Assembly: GCA_013607775.1 (NCBI GenBank)
Contig: VCAW01000076.1
Location: forward strand, 1 to 39,242
Reading direction: 5' to 3'
Length of the DNA stretch: 39,242 nt
Source: Campylobacterota bacterium
Lineage (GTDB): Bacteria; Campylobacterota; Campylobacteria; Campylobacterales; Sulfurovaceae
Part shown: piece after piece, positions 1 through 10,621 of the stretch
How positions within the stretch are numbered: position 1 is the stretch's first letter
Layout of the letters: every line of letters starts with the position of its first letter
The notes under the pieces: model-generated
What the model was told of the DNA's origin: nothing
What the model saw: the letters and a program-made list of their open reading frames with translations, nothing else
Database searches by the model: none
Translations under genes and position numbers: made by a program

Positions 1-249
1 ATGAATTCATACCATATTATAACAGAGGAGGAGTTAACCGACTAGCCCACTTATCCAATTTATACGCGCAGAAGGATTTCTTTTGAATTTATAGTAGATG
101 TAGTTAATATAAAATATTGGAAGTTGTAGAAAAGCTTAGATTTGGTGCATATTTATTCTAACGGTGTGAGTGGAGAGAGGAAGCATACATATAGTATGTG
201 ACCGAACGGAACGAAGCCGTTCGGATAAAGATGTGCCGAAGCTAAGCTT

Positions 250-1203
250 TTATACTCTTGCTTCTTCGCGGCGCTGTAGTCTTTCCCAATCCGCATCAAT
301 ATCAGATTGAATTTTTTCAATGATATGTTTATACTCTGGTTTAAACAAGTGTTTGTAACGTCCTTGAGCACCAAGGTAATCTTCTACTTTCAAGATATTT
401 TTTGGTCTGTAAAGAATGTTAAGCTCATGCCCATCAATGATTTCATACATTGGGAACATCAAAGAATCTACCGCTAAGTCAGTGATAGCGATAGTATCTT
501 TTGGCTCAAATTTCCACTCTGTACAACATGGAGAAACCGTGTTAATGAAACAAGGTCCTTCAGTCTCAAGTGCTTTTTGGAAACCTTTAGCCATCATTTT
601 CCATTTGTTTGGAGAAAGTTGTGCAACATAAGGAGAACCATGCGCTGCCATAATAGAAACAATGTCTTTCTTCTTCTCTTTTTTACCATATGAGTGTGTA
701 CCTGCAACAGATGTTGAAGTAGTCGCCCCGATAGGTGTTGCTGATGATCTTTGTCCACCTGTGTTTGCATAGTTTTCATTGTCTAGACAAATGTATGTAA
801 AGTCATGTTGTCTTTCAAATGCACCAGAAAGCCATTGGAAACCAATATCAAAAGTAGAACCGTCACCACCGAATGCTACAAATTTAACTGGAGCATCGTT
901 GTCTTTAAGTGTACCTTTTTTCTTTCTTACTTTATGCATTACTTGTGCAGCAGAAACTGAAGTTGCAGCATTTTCAAATCCGATATGGATCCAAGATGTA
1001 TCCCATGAAGTAAATGGATAAACGGCTGTTGATACTTCAAGACATCCTGTATTTGCTGAAACAACCAAGTTGTCATCTGTACAGTTCATAAGTTCTCTAA
1101 CAATCATAGAGTGCGCACAACCAGGACAGAGAGTATGTGCACCCTCAAATCTATCGTTGTTTGTTGAAAATTCTTTTAAGTTTTTTATTGATGTAATAGC
1201 CAT
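250..1203 (-). CDS. porB: 2-oxoacid:acceptor oxidoreductase beta subunit (pyruvate:ferredoxin oxidoreductase, TPP-binding)
   Basis: ORF with CPGCAHS and GGDGSTFDIGFQWLSGAFER...DNENYANTGGQRS motifs typical of POR beta/TPP-binding subunits; adjacent to alpha, delta and gamma subunits. Confidence 0.93.
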   Translation of the reverse strand: MAITSIKNLKEFSTNNDRFEGAHTLCPGCAHSMIVRELMNCTDDNLVVSANTGCLEVSTAVYPFTSWDTSWIHIGFENAATSVSAAQVMHKVRKKKGTLKDNDAPVKFVAFGGDGSTFDIGFQWLSGAFERQHDFTYICLDNENYANTGGQRSSATPIGATTSTSVAGTHSYGKKEKKKDIVSIMAAHGSPYVAQLSPNKWKMMAKGFQKALETEGPCFINTVSPCCTEWKFEPKDTIAITDLAVDSLMFPMYEIIDGHELNILYRPKNILKVEDYLGAQGRYKHLFKPEYKHIIEKIQSDIDADWERLQRREEARV

Positions 1204-1204
1204 T

Positions 1205-2437
1205 TTAGCTCCTTTCTGTCTTAAAGAAACTAAGTTTAGGTCCTCTAAGATTTACAAATTGTTGAATATCAGTTGTTATATGTCCAGCATCTGCATTTGC
1301 CTGTTGCTCTCTAAACATCTCTTTAATGTTTTCAATAGAAAGATCTCTACCACCAAGACCATAAATATAATTTGTTACAAGTGGTCTTGACTGAGATGTC
1401 ATCATCGCTGCTGCTACTTCATTATAGAATGCACCCATAGCACCCCCTGGAGATGAACGGTCAGTTACGGCGATAGATTTACACCCTTTAAGTGCTTCTC
1501 TTACTTCTTCATAAGGGAAAGGTCTAAAGACTCTTATCGCAACAACACCTGCTTTTATGCCTTCTTTTCTTATCTCTTTTGCTGCAACTCTTGCTGATTC
1601 TACTGTAGAACCAAGACCAATCACACATACATCAGCATCTTCCATATCATATGTTTCAATTCTTTTGTATTCTCTACCTGTAAGCTCTTTAAACTCAGCA
1701 AATACAGAATCAATTACAGGTACTGAATCCATAATGGCTTTGTGTTGTTTCGCTTTATGCTCAAAGTGCCAATCTTCTTCTGTCTGTGCACCATAAGTTA
1801 CAGGTCTAGAGAAGTCTAGCATATCATCAACAGGGTCAATAACACCAACAAATTTCTTTGCTGCTTCATTTGATAATGGATATACATTTTGTGCTGTATG
1901 TGATGTGATAAATCCATCTTGGTGAACCATCATTGGTAATCTAACATCATGATGCTCTGCAATTCTAAACGCACAAAGTGCAAGGTCATAGGCTTCCTGT
2001 GCATTAAATGCTGATGCCTGTAACCAACCAGAATCACGTCCAAGGTACATATCTGCATGGTCACCACGTACGTTAAGTGGTGCAGCAAGTGCACGGTTAA
2101 CCACGTTTAGAACGATAGGAAGTCTCATACCAGATGCTTGGTAAAGTACCTCAACCATCAGTGCAAAACCTTGTGAAGATGTTGCTGTTGATACACGTCC
2201 ACCGGCAGCTGATGCACCGATACATCCTGACATTGCAGCATGCTCAGACTCAACCATGATGAATTCACCATCGATGTAACCATTACCTACGTATGAACCA
2301 TAGTTTTCAACAATTGGTGTTGATGGTGTAATAGGATATGCTACAACAACATCTACATCTGCTTGTCTTAGTGCTTGAGATGCTGCGTAGTTACCATCCC
2401 AAACTTCTCTTTCATTTACTTCAAATTCTACTGCCAT
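1205..2437 (-). CDS. porA: pyruvate:ferredoxin oxidoreductase alpha subunit
   Basis: ORF with GNYAASQALRQADVDVVVAYPITPSTPI and SEHAAMSGCIGASAAGGRVSTATSSQG; operon context. Confidence 0.93.
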   Translation of the reverse strand: MAVEFEVNEREVWDGNYAASQALRQADVDVVVAYPITPSTPIVENYGSYVGNGYIDGEFIMVESEHAAMSGCIGASAAGGRVSTATSSQGFALMVEVLYQASGMRLPIVLNVVNRALAAPLNVRGDHADMYLGRDSGWLQASAFNAQEAYDLALCAFRIAEHHDVRLPMMVHQDGFITSHTAQNVYPLSNEAAKKFVGVIDPVDDMLDFSRPVTYGAQTEEDWHFEHKAKQHKAIMDSVPVIDSVFAEFKELTGREYKRIETYDMEDADVCVIGLGSTVESARVAAKEIRKEGIKAGVVAIRVFRPFPYEEVREALKGCKSIAVTDRSSPGGAMGAFYNEVAAAMMTSQSRPLVTNYIYGLGGRDLSIENIKEMFREQQANADAGHITTDIQQFVNLRGPKLSFFKTERS

Positions 2438-2446
2438 TGTGTACCC

Positions 2447-2923
2447 TTATTTCTTTTCTTTTTTCTTTTTCTCAGGCCATGACGCTAGTGCATCCCCAAG
2501 ATCTTCATATTCACTAAACATAAGAAGTGATTTTGGGTTTGTAGGACATACTTCCACACAAACCTCACACCCTTTACAGTGGTCATAGTCAATTCCAAGC
2601 ATCTGCTTATCTCTTGATAAGATAGATGAATCTGGACACCATACCCAACAGTTCTGACAGTCAATACAAACGTCAATGTTGAATACTGGTTTAATAACTC
2701 TCCATGATGCAACTGTTGCAGTATATGAATTATAGTTCGAGTACTCTCTCTCTTCAGCTTTTTGGAATGCAACTTTTGATGCATCACCCTCAAATGAAGG
2801 AAGTACAGAACCTTGTGTTACTTCATCCCAACCAAGTAAATCTTCACCTGCTTCAAGCTGAAAAAGTCCTCTGTTTTCATTTGCTTTTAATTTTAAGTCT
2901 TGTTGTTCTATTGACATAATCAC
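2447..2923 (-). CDS. porD: pyruvate:ferredoxin oxidoreductase delta subunit (2x[4Fe-4S])
   Basis: Two ferredoxin-type Cys clusters: CIDCQNCWVWCPD and CKGCEVCVEVCPTNPK. Confidence 0.92.
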   Translation of the reverse strand: MIMSIEQQDLKLKANENRGLFQLEAGEDLLGWDEVTQGSVLPSFEGDASKVAFQKAEEREYSNYNSYTATVASWRVIKPVFNIDVCIDCQNCWVWCPDSSILSRDKQMLGIDYDHCKGCEVCVEVCPTNPKSLLMFSEYEDLGDALASWPEKKKKEKK

Positions 2924-2929
2924 CCTTCT

Positions 2930-3493
2930 CTAGTTAACTTCATTGTATGCTCTGGTAATTGCTTCCATGTTAGCATCAATAATTTTTTGTGGGAACTTTG
3001 CAAGTACCCTTTTCATATTTTCCAAGAAATAATCTAATTCAAACATACCAGAAACTTTACAGAATGCACCTAGCATAGGTGAATTCGGCATAGATCTTTT
3101 AATAGTATCTAATGAAATTTGAACACAATCAACAACGTATACTCTATCTTTCTTATCATGTAATGCAGGGATCGCTTCGATAAGTTCTTCTTTCGAAAGG
3201 TGTGAAGTGATAATATATTTTGTTGTCTCTTTATCATTCATAGTAATATTATCAGTCATCGCCAATGCTGGGTCAATCACAAGTACATAATCTGGCATCA
3301 TAAATTTTGCATGATCAAAAATCTGCTCATCATCGATTCTGTTATATGCTCTTAGTGCTGCCCCTCTTTTTGCAGAACCATACAATGCAAATGCCTGTAC
3401 TTCTTTCCCTGTTGTTGCAACAACATCGCCCAGTCCTTTGGCACCAGATACGGCACCTTGACCAGCACGGCTGTGCCATCTAATTTCTGTCAT
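2930..3493 (-). CDS. porG: pyruvate:ferredoxin oxidoreductase gamma subunit
   Basis: ORF containing MTEIRWHSRAGQGAVSGAKGLGD; start trimmed to the ATG at 3493, which has a good upstream RBS (AGGAGATATTATG on the minus strand) rather than the ORF-track start at 3523. Confidence 0.9.
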   Translation of the reverse strand: MTEIRWHSRAGQGAVSGAKGLGDVVATTGKEVQAFALYGSAKRGAALRAYNRIDDEQIFDHAKFMMPDYVLVIDPALAMTDNITMNDKETTKYIITSHLSKEELIEAIPALHDKKDRVYVVDCVQISLDTIKRSMPNSPMLGAFCKVSGMFELDYFLENMKRVLAKFPQKIIDANMEAITRAYNEVN

Positions 3494-3516
3494 AATATCT
3501 CCTATTAAAATTATAA

Positions 3517-3566
3517 AACCCACTGAAAGAAAGAGACACAGATAGGTCTCTCCATTTCAGTGGGTT
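3517..3566 (-). promoter_or_regulatory. Two-part hairpin (terminator-like or 5'-leader structure) just upstream of porG RBS
   Basis: Perfect 12-bp arms AACCCACTGAAA (3517-3528) / TTTCAGTGGGTT (3555-3566), with nested AGAGAC (3532-3537) / GTCTCT (3546-3551); on the minus strand followed by TTATAATTTT. Confidence 0.7.
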
Positions 3567-3641
3567 CTATAGTAATATTTTTCCTATTGTAATTCCCACA
3601 CTCTTAAAAGGTGTTGAAATTATAATTTTTTTAACGCTATG

Positions 3642-4273
3642 CTATTTGTTTGCTATGAATTGCACCGCTTCGTAAGCGTTTTGATAGATATTATCAGTAC
3701 ATTTTGCTAAACTTTCAATAGTGCCATAACCACATGTAACTCCCACAGAGCCTACTTCTGCAGACTTGGCTGCCAACATATCCATACAAGTATCACCTAT
3801 CATCCAAATATTATTTGTATCACTTGGTAACTTTGCGAGTGCTTTTTGTATGGGTTCAGGGTCTGGTTTAGGATTTTGGACATCTTCTCTTCCTATAAGG
3901 ACAGCAAAATAGTCCATTAATCCCATATGTTCAAGTAGTTCAACTGAATATTTTGCCGTCTTTGTGGTGACTACACCTAAAGTGGCGTGTTTATGAGCTA
4001 ATTCTACCGCTTTTTTTGCATCTTTTAACAAAAACGTTTTGCACAAAATATCTGACGATAATGCATCTTATATGCATCCACATATTCCCATACTTTCTTT
4101 TCTTCTACCCCTAATGTTGTAAACATAGCATCCAAAGGGTGTCCTATTTCTGCTTTAATCGCTTCATCACTTGGGACTTCCTCATTAAAGTGTTTAAAAG
4201 CTACAGCAAAGCTCTCTAAAATGGCTTCAGTAGAATCAATCAGTGTGCCGTCTAAATCAAATAGTATTATCAT
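3642..4273 (-). pseudogene. HAD-superfamily phosphoglycolate-phosphatase-like hydrolase, frameshifted
   Basis: N-terminal half (FDLDGTLIDS) in ORF 4025-4273 and C-terminal half (GVVTTKT...KPDPEPI...GDT.MD) in ORF 3642-4046, in different frames; one extra base in the AAAA run (plus TTTT 4037-4040) restores ...FCAKTFLLKDAKKAVEL... Confidence 0.85.
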
Positions 4274-5871
4274 GGTATCTCTTTCATTTTTGGTGCTGAG
4301 GCAAGTAACCTTTGCGTATAAGGATGTTGAGGGTTTTGCATCACCTCTTCTACATCGCCTTGTTCTACAATCTTCCCCTCTTTCATCACCGCCACCTCAT
4401 CGGCTATCATAGGGACGATAGATAGGTCATGCGTAATAAAAAGGTACGAGACACCTGACTCAACCTGCAGTTTTTCAAGCAGTGCCAACACTTGCGTACG
4501 TACTGAAACATCCAGTGCAGACGTAGGCTCATCACAGATAATAAGCTCCGGCTCCACTGCCAATGCTCTGGCTATGCCTATACGTTGGCGCTGTCCTCCA
4601 GAAAATTCATGCGGATATCGGTGCATATGACTTGCTTCCAAATCTACTTTTAAAAGTAACGACGCAATATACTTATCTTGTGCAACCTTTTCTTTGGGTC
4701 CTATACCTAAACTTATCATCCCTTCTCTAATAATGTTGGCTATGGTCATACGAGGATTCAATGCAGAAAAGGGGTCTTGAAAAACTACTTGTATTTTACG
4801 TCTATACGGCATGAGAGCTTTTTTGTCTAAAGTACCAAGATTTTGATTTTCAAAACGTACCGTTCCTTTTGTCTCATCCAAGAGCGAAAGAATAGCTTTA
4901 CCAATGGTACTTTTTCCACTTCCTGACTCACCAACCAATGCCAGCGTCTTTCCTTTACCAATCGAGAAAGAGACATCATCAACCACTTTTACAACGCCCA
5001 CAGTTCTTTGAAACAAACCTTTTTTAATAGGAAAATGCACTTTCAAGTTTTTTACTTCAAGTAGGGGCTCATTTTCTTTCTTTTCGGAGTGAAATACTTT
5101 TTTTACTTTAATATCTGCCAATAAACGTTGTGTATAAGGATGCTTGGGATGTGTAAAAAAATCTTTACACACTGCCTGTTCAACTATCTTTCCTTCTTTC
5201 ATCACTGCAACCCTATCTGCCATTTCAGAAACGACAGCCATATCATGGGTGATAAACAAAATAGAAAGCTCCCTTTGCTTACATATATCTTTAAGTAATT
5301 GAAGTACCTGTGCCTGTATCGTTACATCCAAAGCTGTCGTAGGTTCATCGGCTATAAGCAAATCCGGTTCACAGGCAAGTGCAATAGCTATCATGACCCT
5401 TTGTTTCTGTCCCCCTGAGAGTTGGTGTGGGTACCAATGGTAACGTGTTTCAGGCTCTTTTAACGCCACTTCACGGAACAACGAGAGTACTCTCTCTTTC
5501 ATCTCCTCTTTCTTGAGCCCTAAATGTATCTGCAAGACTTCGGCAACCTGCGCACCTACTGTCATCACAGGATTAAGTGCAGACATAGGCTCTTGGAAAA
5601 TCATAGCAATAGACTTGCCGCGTACTTTCTGCATCTTCGATTCTGAAAGAGCAAACAGAGATTTCTCTTTCAGACAGATATTTCCTGAAGTAACCGTGAT
5701 GGCTTCAGGCAATAATTGCATAATGGCTAAAGAGGTAAGTGATTTTCCAGACCCAGACTCTCCTACTAATGAAAAGATTTCACCATGCTTTATCTCAAAA
5801 CTAATGTTGTCGAGTAGTTTGTCCTTTCCTACATTCAAAGAGAGGTTCTTTACTGTTAATATACTACTCAT
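4270..5871 (-). CDS. Dipeptide/oligopeptide ABC transporter, fused double ATPase (YejF-like)
   Basis: Two Walker A (GESGSGKS) and two LSGGQKQR / FSGGQRQR signature motifs in one ORF. Confidence 0.92.
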   Translation of the reverse strand: MSSILTVKNLSLNVGKDKLLDNISFEIKHGEIFSLVGESGSGKSLTSLAIMQLLPEAITVTSGNICLKEKSLFALSESKMQKVRGKSIAMIFQEPMSALNPVMTVGAQVAEVLQIHLGLKKEEMKERVLSLFREVALKEPETRYHWYPHQLSGGQKQRVMIAIALACEPDLLIADEPTTALDVTIQAQVLQLLKDICKQRELSILFITHDMAVVSEMADRVAVMKEGKIVEQAVCKDFFTHPKHPYTQRLLADIKVKKVFHSEKKENEPLLEVKNLKVHFPIKKGLFQRTVGVVKVVDDVSFSIGKGKTLALVGESGSGKSTIGKAILSLLDETKGTVRFENQNLGTLDKKALMPYRRKIQVVFQDPFSALNPRMTIANIIREGMISLGIGPKEKVAQDKYIASLLLKVDLEASHMHRYPHEFSGGQRQRIGIARALAVEPELIICDEPTSALDVSVRTQVLALLEKLQVESGVSYLFITHDLSIVPMIADEVAVMKEGKIVEQGDVEEVMQNPQHPYTQRLLASAPKMKEIP

Positions 5872-7238
5872 GTATTATTCCTAGGGTCAAGTACTTTTTG
5901 AATACGGTCAGAAAAGAGGTTTGCAGCAAGTACTAAAATAAACATAAATACAAATGCAGAAAAGAGAGACCACCAAACCATTGGCTCTCGTGCCATCTCC
6001 AGTCGTGCCTGATTGATCATATTTCCCCAAGAGTGCATAGTAGGATCCACTCCCACACCTACATAAGAGAGTACCGCTTCTGCCAAGACCAATCCTGAAA
6101 AATCCAGTACCACAGAAATCAAAATGATATGCATGAGATTTGGTACGATATGTCTACGAATAATGGTAAATCTACTCACACCAAACACTTTTGCAGCTGT
6201 AACAAACTCCATCTGTGAAATCTTCAGTGTCTCAGCCCTAAGAAGTCTACACAAACTTGTCCATGAGGTAATCCCCAGAATAATGATAAGAAACAATAGA
6301 CGTAAATCTGAACGTTCCAGTGTTGTTTCAAACCATGTAGGATGGTTATCCATCATCACCTGCATAGAGAGAACCCCTGCTGCGATAAGAAGTACCCCGG
6401 GGATAGACGATAAAGTAGTATAGAGGTATTGAATAACATCATCTACCCAACCACCAAACAGCCCGGCACTCACACCCAAGACAACTGCAACAGGTAACAT
6501 AATCAATGTCGTAAGGATACCTATAAGTACCCCTGTACGTATGCTTTTGAAACTTTGGTAAAGCACATCACCCCCCACCTTGTCAGTGCCTAAAACATGA
6601 TAGGAGTAACTCAACATATAGAGCCATACAAAAGTGATAACCAAAAGCATAAACGTCACATAGGCTGTACGCCATGGCAAGGTACTTTTACCTTTGACTA
6701 TCTCTCTGCATGCCTCCACAAATCTTCTTTTCTCCCGCCACCATATATGAAGCAGTACAAGTAATATACTTACAACGATACCTACACCTAAAGCCCTCAA
6801 TGATTTACCCATAAAAGCATCCTCAGAAGAGACATGCTTTAAAGGAAGATAGACCTGTTTTGTTTTCCCCTCTTTATCAACCACAATAGAACTTGTATAC
6901 TCCACTGTAGCAAATGGTGCTGAGTAGGTACGTTCTGTATGTTGAATGTTATGTGCAAACATCAAGTCAAGCAAAGAAACCATCTGCGTTTCATACATGA
7001 CCGTTTGACTCTTTTGTGCTTCATCCGGCAGAGCCAAACGTAGATGTATAGAATCTAAAAGTGTAAAAAACAGGTAAAACAGAAGTACCACTGAAGATGC
7101 CATCGCTATACCTGACTTGAAAATGGTATACCAAGTTTTTTTGATGTGAGGAGAACGTAAAATGACCCATGCCCATATCAACAGTACCACAACCAATGCC
7201 CATACCAATACATCTGTCCAAAGTAAAACCAGTTTCAT
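5868..7238 (-). CDS. Peptide ABC transporter permease (YejE-like)
   Basis: BPD-type permease features (TAAKVFGVSRFTIIRRHIVPNLMHIILISV), multiple TM segments; ATGA overlap with ATPase gene. Confidence 0.88.
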   Translation of the reverse strand: MKLVLLWTDVLVWALVVVLLIWAWVILRSPHIKKTWYTIFKSGIAMASSVVLLFYLFFTLLDSIHLRLALPDEAQKSQTVMYETQMVSLLDLMFAHNIQHTERTYSAPFATVEYTSSIVVDKEGKTKQVYLPLKHVSSEDAFMGKSLRALGVGIVVSILLVLLHIWWREKRRFVEACREIVKGKSTLPWRTAYVTFMLLVITFVWLYMLSYSYHVLGTDKVGGDVLYQSFKSIRTGVLIGILTTLIMLPVAVVLGVSAGLFGGWVDDVIQYLYTTLSSIPGVLLIAAGVLSMQVMMDNHPTWFETTLERSDLRLLFLIIILGITSWTSLCRLLRAETLKISQMEFVTAAKVFGVSRFTIIRRHIVPNLMHIILISVVLDFSGLVLAEAVLSYVGVGVDPTMHSWGNMINQARLEMAREPMVWWSLFSAFVFMFILVLAANLFSDRIQKVLDPRNNT

Positions 7239-8209
7239 AGCTTCACCCTTGGATCAAAAAGTGTATAGGAGATATCTGTTAAGATTAACCCTACGATATA
7301 GAGCACAGAACCTAAAAAAACCATAGCTTTTACGATAGCAAAATCTTGCGAATTAATCGCATCAATCGTGTAAGAACCAAGTCCTGGAATACCAAAAAAG
7401 GACTCCATAATCAAACTCCCCATAAATAGGGAGGGGATAATGACTACCACACCCGTCAATATAGGTAACATACCATTACGTAACACATGTCCAAACAGTA
7501 CTTTAATTTCAGAAAGTCCTTTGGCACGTGCAGTACGTACATAGTCTTGGTTTATCTGCTCCAAAAAGATACTTCTATACCAACGTACTCCAGAGCCTAT
7601 GCCTGCAAATACACCGATAAAAACTGGTAAGAGGATGAACTTTACCCCATCCCATCCACTCTCATAGCCCGATATTGGCACCCAGTGCCATATTTTAGAA
7701 AATAGCACCTGCCCTGCGATAATATAAAAAAGTCCGGAAATTGACATAATCATCACGGCAACAACCATCATACTTGTATCGAGTAAAGAGCCTCTAAAAA
7801 GCACCAAAAGCAATGCCAAACTAATATTTGTAATCAGCGCGATAATAAATGTAGGCAAAGCGATAGAAAGGCTGGGTATCATACGCACTTTAATGTCAGC
7901 ACCTATGTCACGGTTACTATCTGAAAAACCAAAATCAAAAGAGAACAGTTTCAGTGACTCCTGCACAAAAAGTGTATGGGTCACTTTAGACAAGCCCTCT
8001 TCTTTTGTATTGATAAACAGAGGCTTGTCATACCCTCTCTCCTCTTTCCAAGACTCTATAAGTTCTGGGGTTACCTGTTTAGCTCCGAGCTGCGCCCTTG
8101 CCATATCATCGGGACTGTTTACCATAAAAAAGAGCATAAAGGTAATGAGGTTCACCCCTATAAGTATAGGTATGGCGTACAAAATACGTTTTATAATATA
8201 GGCTAACAT
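7235..8209 (-). CDS. Peptide ABC transporter permease (YejB-like)
   Basis: MLAYIIKRILYAIPILIGVNLITFMLFF N-terminus and YVRTARAKGLSEIKVLFGHVLRNGMLPILT EAA-like loop. Confidence 0.9.
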   Translation of the reverse strand: MLAYIIKRILYAIPILIGVNLITFMLFFMVNSPDDMARAQLGAKQVTPELIESWKEERGYDKPLFINTKEEGLSKVTHTLFVQESLKLFSFDFGFSDSNRDIGADIKVRMIPSLSIALPTFIIALITNISLALLLVLFRGSLLDTSMMVVAVMIMSISGLFYIIAGQVLFSKIWHWVPISGYESGWDGVKFILLPVFIGVFAGIGSGVRWYRSIFLEQINQDYVRTARAKGLSEIKVLFGHVLRNGMLPILTGVVVIIPSLFMGSLIMESFFGIPGLGSYTIDAINSQDFAIVKAMVFLGSVLYIVGLILTDISYTLFDPRVKL

Positions 8210-10350
8210 TCCTGCTCCTCTTGAAGGATGACTCTATTTTGTCTGTTTCTATAAATATATCTCAATGAAAATATCAATAAAAGTATAAAGATTCCGATGA
8301 AATACAAAGGTTGAATAACAGGTTGATTCCACTTTTGCTGTTTTTTGATTCTAAGCGACGCATCAATTCGTTTATATTTTAAGGTATTATTTGCCATAGC
8401 ATTTGGAACCACATTTCGATACCATGCATGCGACAACGCCAAAGATTTAGGATGTACACCCCATACCCAAGGGGCATCTTCTCTGCTAATCTGTATCATT
8501 TGACGTATAATCTCCATTCTTTCAGGAATGTTTTTCATGGTTTTCATTTTTTCAAACAGTCTATCAAACAGAGGATTTTTATAGTTTGACGAATTAATCC
8601 CTGCTCCGTTTGTATCTACAGAGGCATTGGCACCATAGAGTAAAAAAAGGAAATTCTCAGGGTCAGGATAGTCTGCATTCCAACCCCACGAGAAGAGTTG
8701 TGCCTTTCCCTTACGTACTTTATCCTGAAAACGGTTATAGTCAGTTGCGCGTATCACTAGCTGTATCCCCAGAGCATCAAACTGTTTACGATACCAGTCC
8801 ATCAATGCCCTGTCATCAGGACCTGTAGCTGTCGTATCATAATAGAGTTTGAGTGGCTTGCCTGTCTTTTTAGAAATACCGTTTGGATATCCTGCTTCAG
8901 ACAATAGTTTTTTAGCCTCAGCCAATGATTTACGTACACGCTTACCATCTATCCAATCATAGACTACTTTATTGGTACCTTTTTCTCCCTCTTCATGTCC
9001 AAAAATCCCTGGAGGAATCACATCTTGGGCAGCGATACCTCTTTCGTTCATAAAGATGGAGATGTACTCCTCTTCATTGATAGCAATACTTATAGCCTGT
9101 CTTAATTTTTTAGCTGAATCTGTGTATCCACCTACGATGGGGTCTACCATATTAAATGCCAAATAAAAAATGGAAGGTTGTACAGAACCCATCAGTGATA
9201 TACCTTTTTGCTGCATTTCCTGACTTAAACCCATTGATCCAGAAGAAGATATCTGTACCGCTTGATCAAACGCTTCAGAGCTGATACCTGAAGCATCATA
9301 ATAGCCTTGCAAAAACTTATTCCACAAAGGAATACTCTCTTTTTCTAACGCATAGATAACTTCATCGATAAATGGCAGTTTTTTTCCGCTATCTTCAGAA
9401 TTTGAAGCAGGATAACGTTCGTCATGAAAATGTGGGTTTTTCAGTAGACGCATCTGTTTATTTGGATTGTTTTCTGCCAAATAGTATGGTCCTGTACCGA
9501 CAGGATACCAATTGAGTGTCAAATTTTTAGCTATCAAACCTTTTTGCTGATAAAAAAGATCTGCCTCCCAAGGGATAGGTGCAAAAAAGTTCATCGACAA
9601 CCAATAAAGAAACTGTGGATACTTACCTTTTATCTCTATGAGTAAAGTCTTCTCATCTATAACCTTCACCCCATCAATATTATAGTCACGAAGGTCAAGC
9701 TTCTCCCCTTTTTTCTTTTTCTCTTTTGCTATTTTATTTAATCTATCTGTATAGGATTTCAACCCTACAATATATGTTTGCATACTGTCTAAAATCGGTG
9801 AATGGTTTGCTCTTACTCCCATACGCTTTATGGCATAGGCATAATCTTCTGCTTTTAAGTGACGTGTCCATTGCTTTTCAAAGTCATTCAGCGTATCAAT
9901 TTTCTCCAAAACCTCTTTACTCAATGCGCTATACAGTAAGTCACCCTTGGCATCTTTTACAAATGCCGGATGATCTTGATACATCACATCATCTCTGAGT
10001 GTTAAACGATATTCACTAAATGCCACTTCTTTGTCATTTTCATCCACCTCTTGGTGTGCTTTATTCAGGTAGCGTATTGTTGGCATTTTGGTGAGTGTCA
10101 ATGGTTCTAGTTTGTAGGGTCTTTGCAAGTAGTTATATTGTAAAGGTGGTTCATAAATTTGAGAGATAAATGCCCACTCATTTGCATTATATGAGATAAC
10201 CGGATCCAGTCTTTTAGGAGGAAGAGAGAAAGAGGTAAAAAGTGTATTGGATGCACTCTGTTCTTTGCTATGCGGATTGTTCCACACATCGGCATGAAGA
10301 GATATACATATCATCATTAATATATATATCTTAAGCATACCAGTCTGCAT
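8203..10350 (-). CDS. Family 5 extracellular solute-binding protein (YejA-like) with C-terminal TM anchor
   Basis: SBP_bac_5-like sequence (NWYPVGTGPYYLAENNPNKQMRLLKNPHFHDERYP; WNADYPDPENFLFLLYG); C-terminal hydrophobic segment; operon with permeases. Confidence 0.85.
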   Translation of the reverse strand: MQTGMLKIYILMMICISLHADVWNNPHSKEQSASNTLFTSFSLPPKRLDPVISYNANEWAFISQIYEPPLQYNYLQRPYKLEPLTLTKMPTIRYLNKAHQEVDENDKEVAFSEYRLTLRDDVMYQDHPAFVKDAKGDLLYSALSKEVLEKIDTLNDFEKQWTRHLKAEDYAYAIKRMGVRANHSPILDSMQTYIVGLKSYTDRLNKIAKEKKKKGEKLDLRDYNIDGVKVIDEKTLLIEIKGKYPQFLYWLSMNFFAPIPWEADLFYQQKGLIAKNLTLNWYPVGTGPYYLAENNPNKQMRLLKNPHFHDERYPASNSEDSGKKLPFIDEVIYALEKESIPLWNKFLQGYYDASGISSEAFDQAVQISSSGSMGLSQEMQQKGISLMGSVQPSIFYLAFNMVDPIVGGYTDSAKKLRQAISIAINEEEYISIFMNERGIAAQDVIPPGIFGHEEGEKGTNKVVYDWIDGKRVRKSLAEAKKLLSEAGYPNGISKKTGKPLKLYYDTTATGPDDRALMDWYRKQFDALGIQLVIRATDYNRFQDKVRKGKAQLFSWGWNADYPDPENFLFLLYGANASVDTNGAGINSSNYKNPLFDRLFEKMKTMKNIPERMEIIRQMIQISREDAPWVWGVHPKSLALSHAWYRNVVPNAMANNTLKYKRIDASLRIKKQQKWNQPVIQPLYFIGIFILLLIFSLRYIYRNRQNRVILQEEQEC

Positions 10351-10621
10351 ATAGTGCGTCTACCTTATCATGAACTTTGTACGCTAATTATATCAGAGCT
10401 AAAATACTATTATACTTTAGTTAATTCACACTTTATTTATCTTTATTTCATCAATAATACTTATTAGACTTATCATATTATTTATATGTATAAAGAATTT
10501 ACTTAATACGTCAAAAGTAAGTTTTTTTTAATATTCATTATAAATATTATAAATTTTAATAATCCTTTAAATAATGATGTTCTAGAATAAGTAGAATCAA
10601 ATTAACTAAAGAAGGAAGACT

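Noticed and set aside
202-224. CCGAACGG-AACGAAG-CCGTTCGG inverted repeat downstream of porB
   Set aside because: Probably an ordinary 3' hairpin of the por operon; short stem, no clear T-tract, and nothing else supports a special role
779-1390. Plus-strand ORFs opposite porA/porB (and similar antisense ORFs across the window)
   Set aside because: They lie antisense to well-recognised conserved genes and show no recognisable protein features; treated as shadow ORFs
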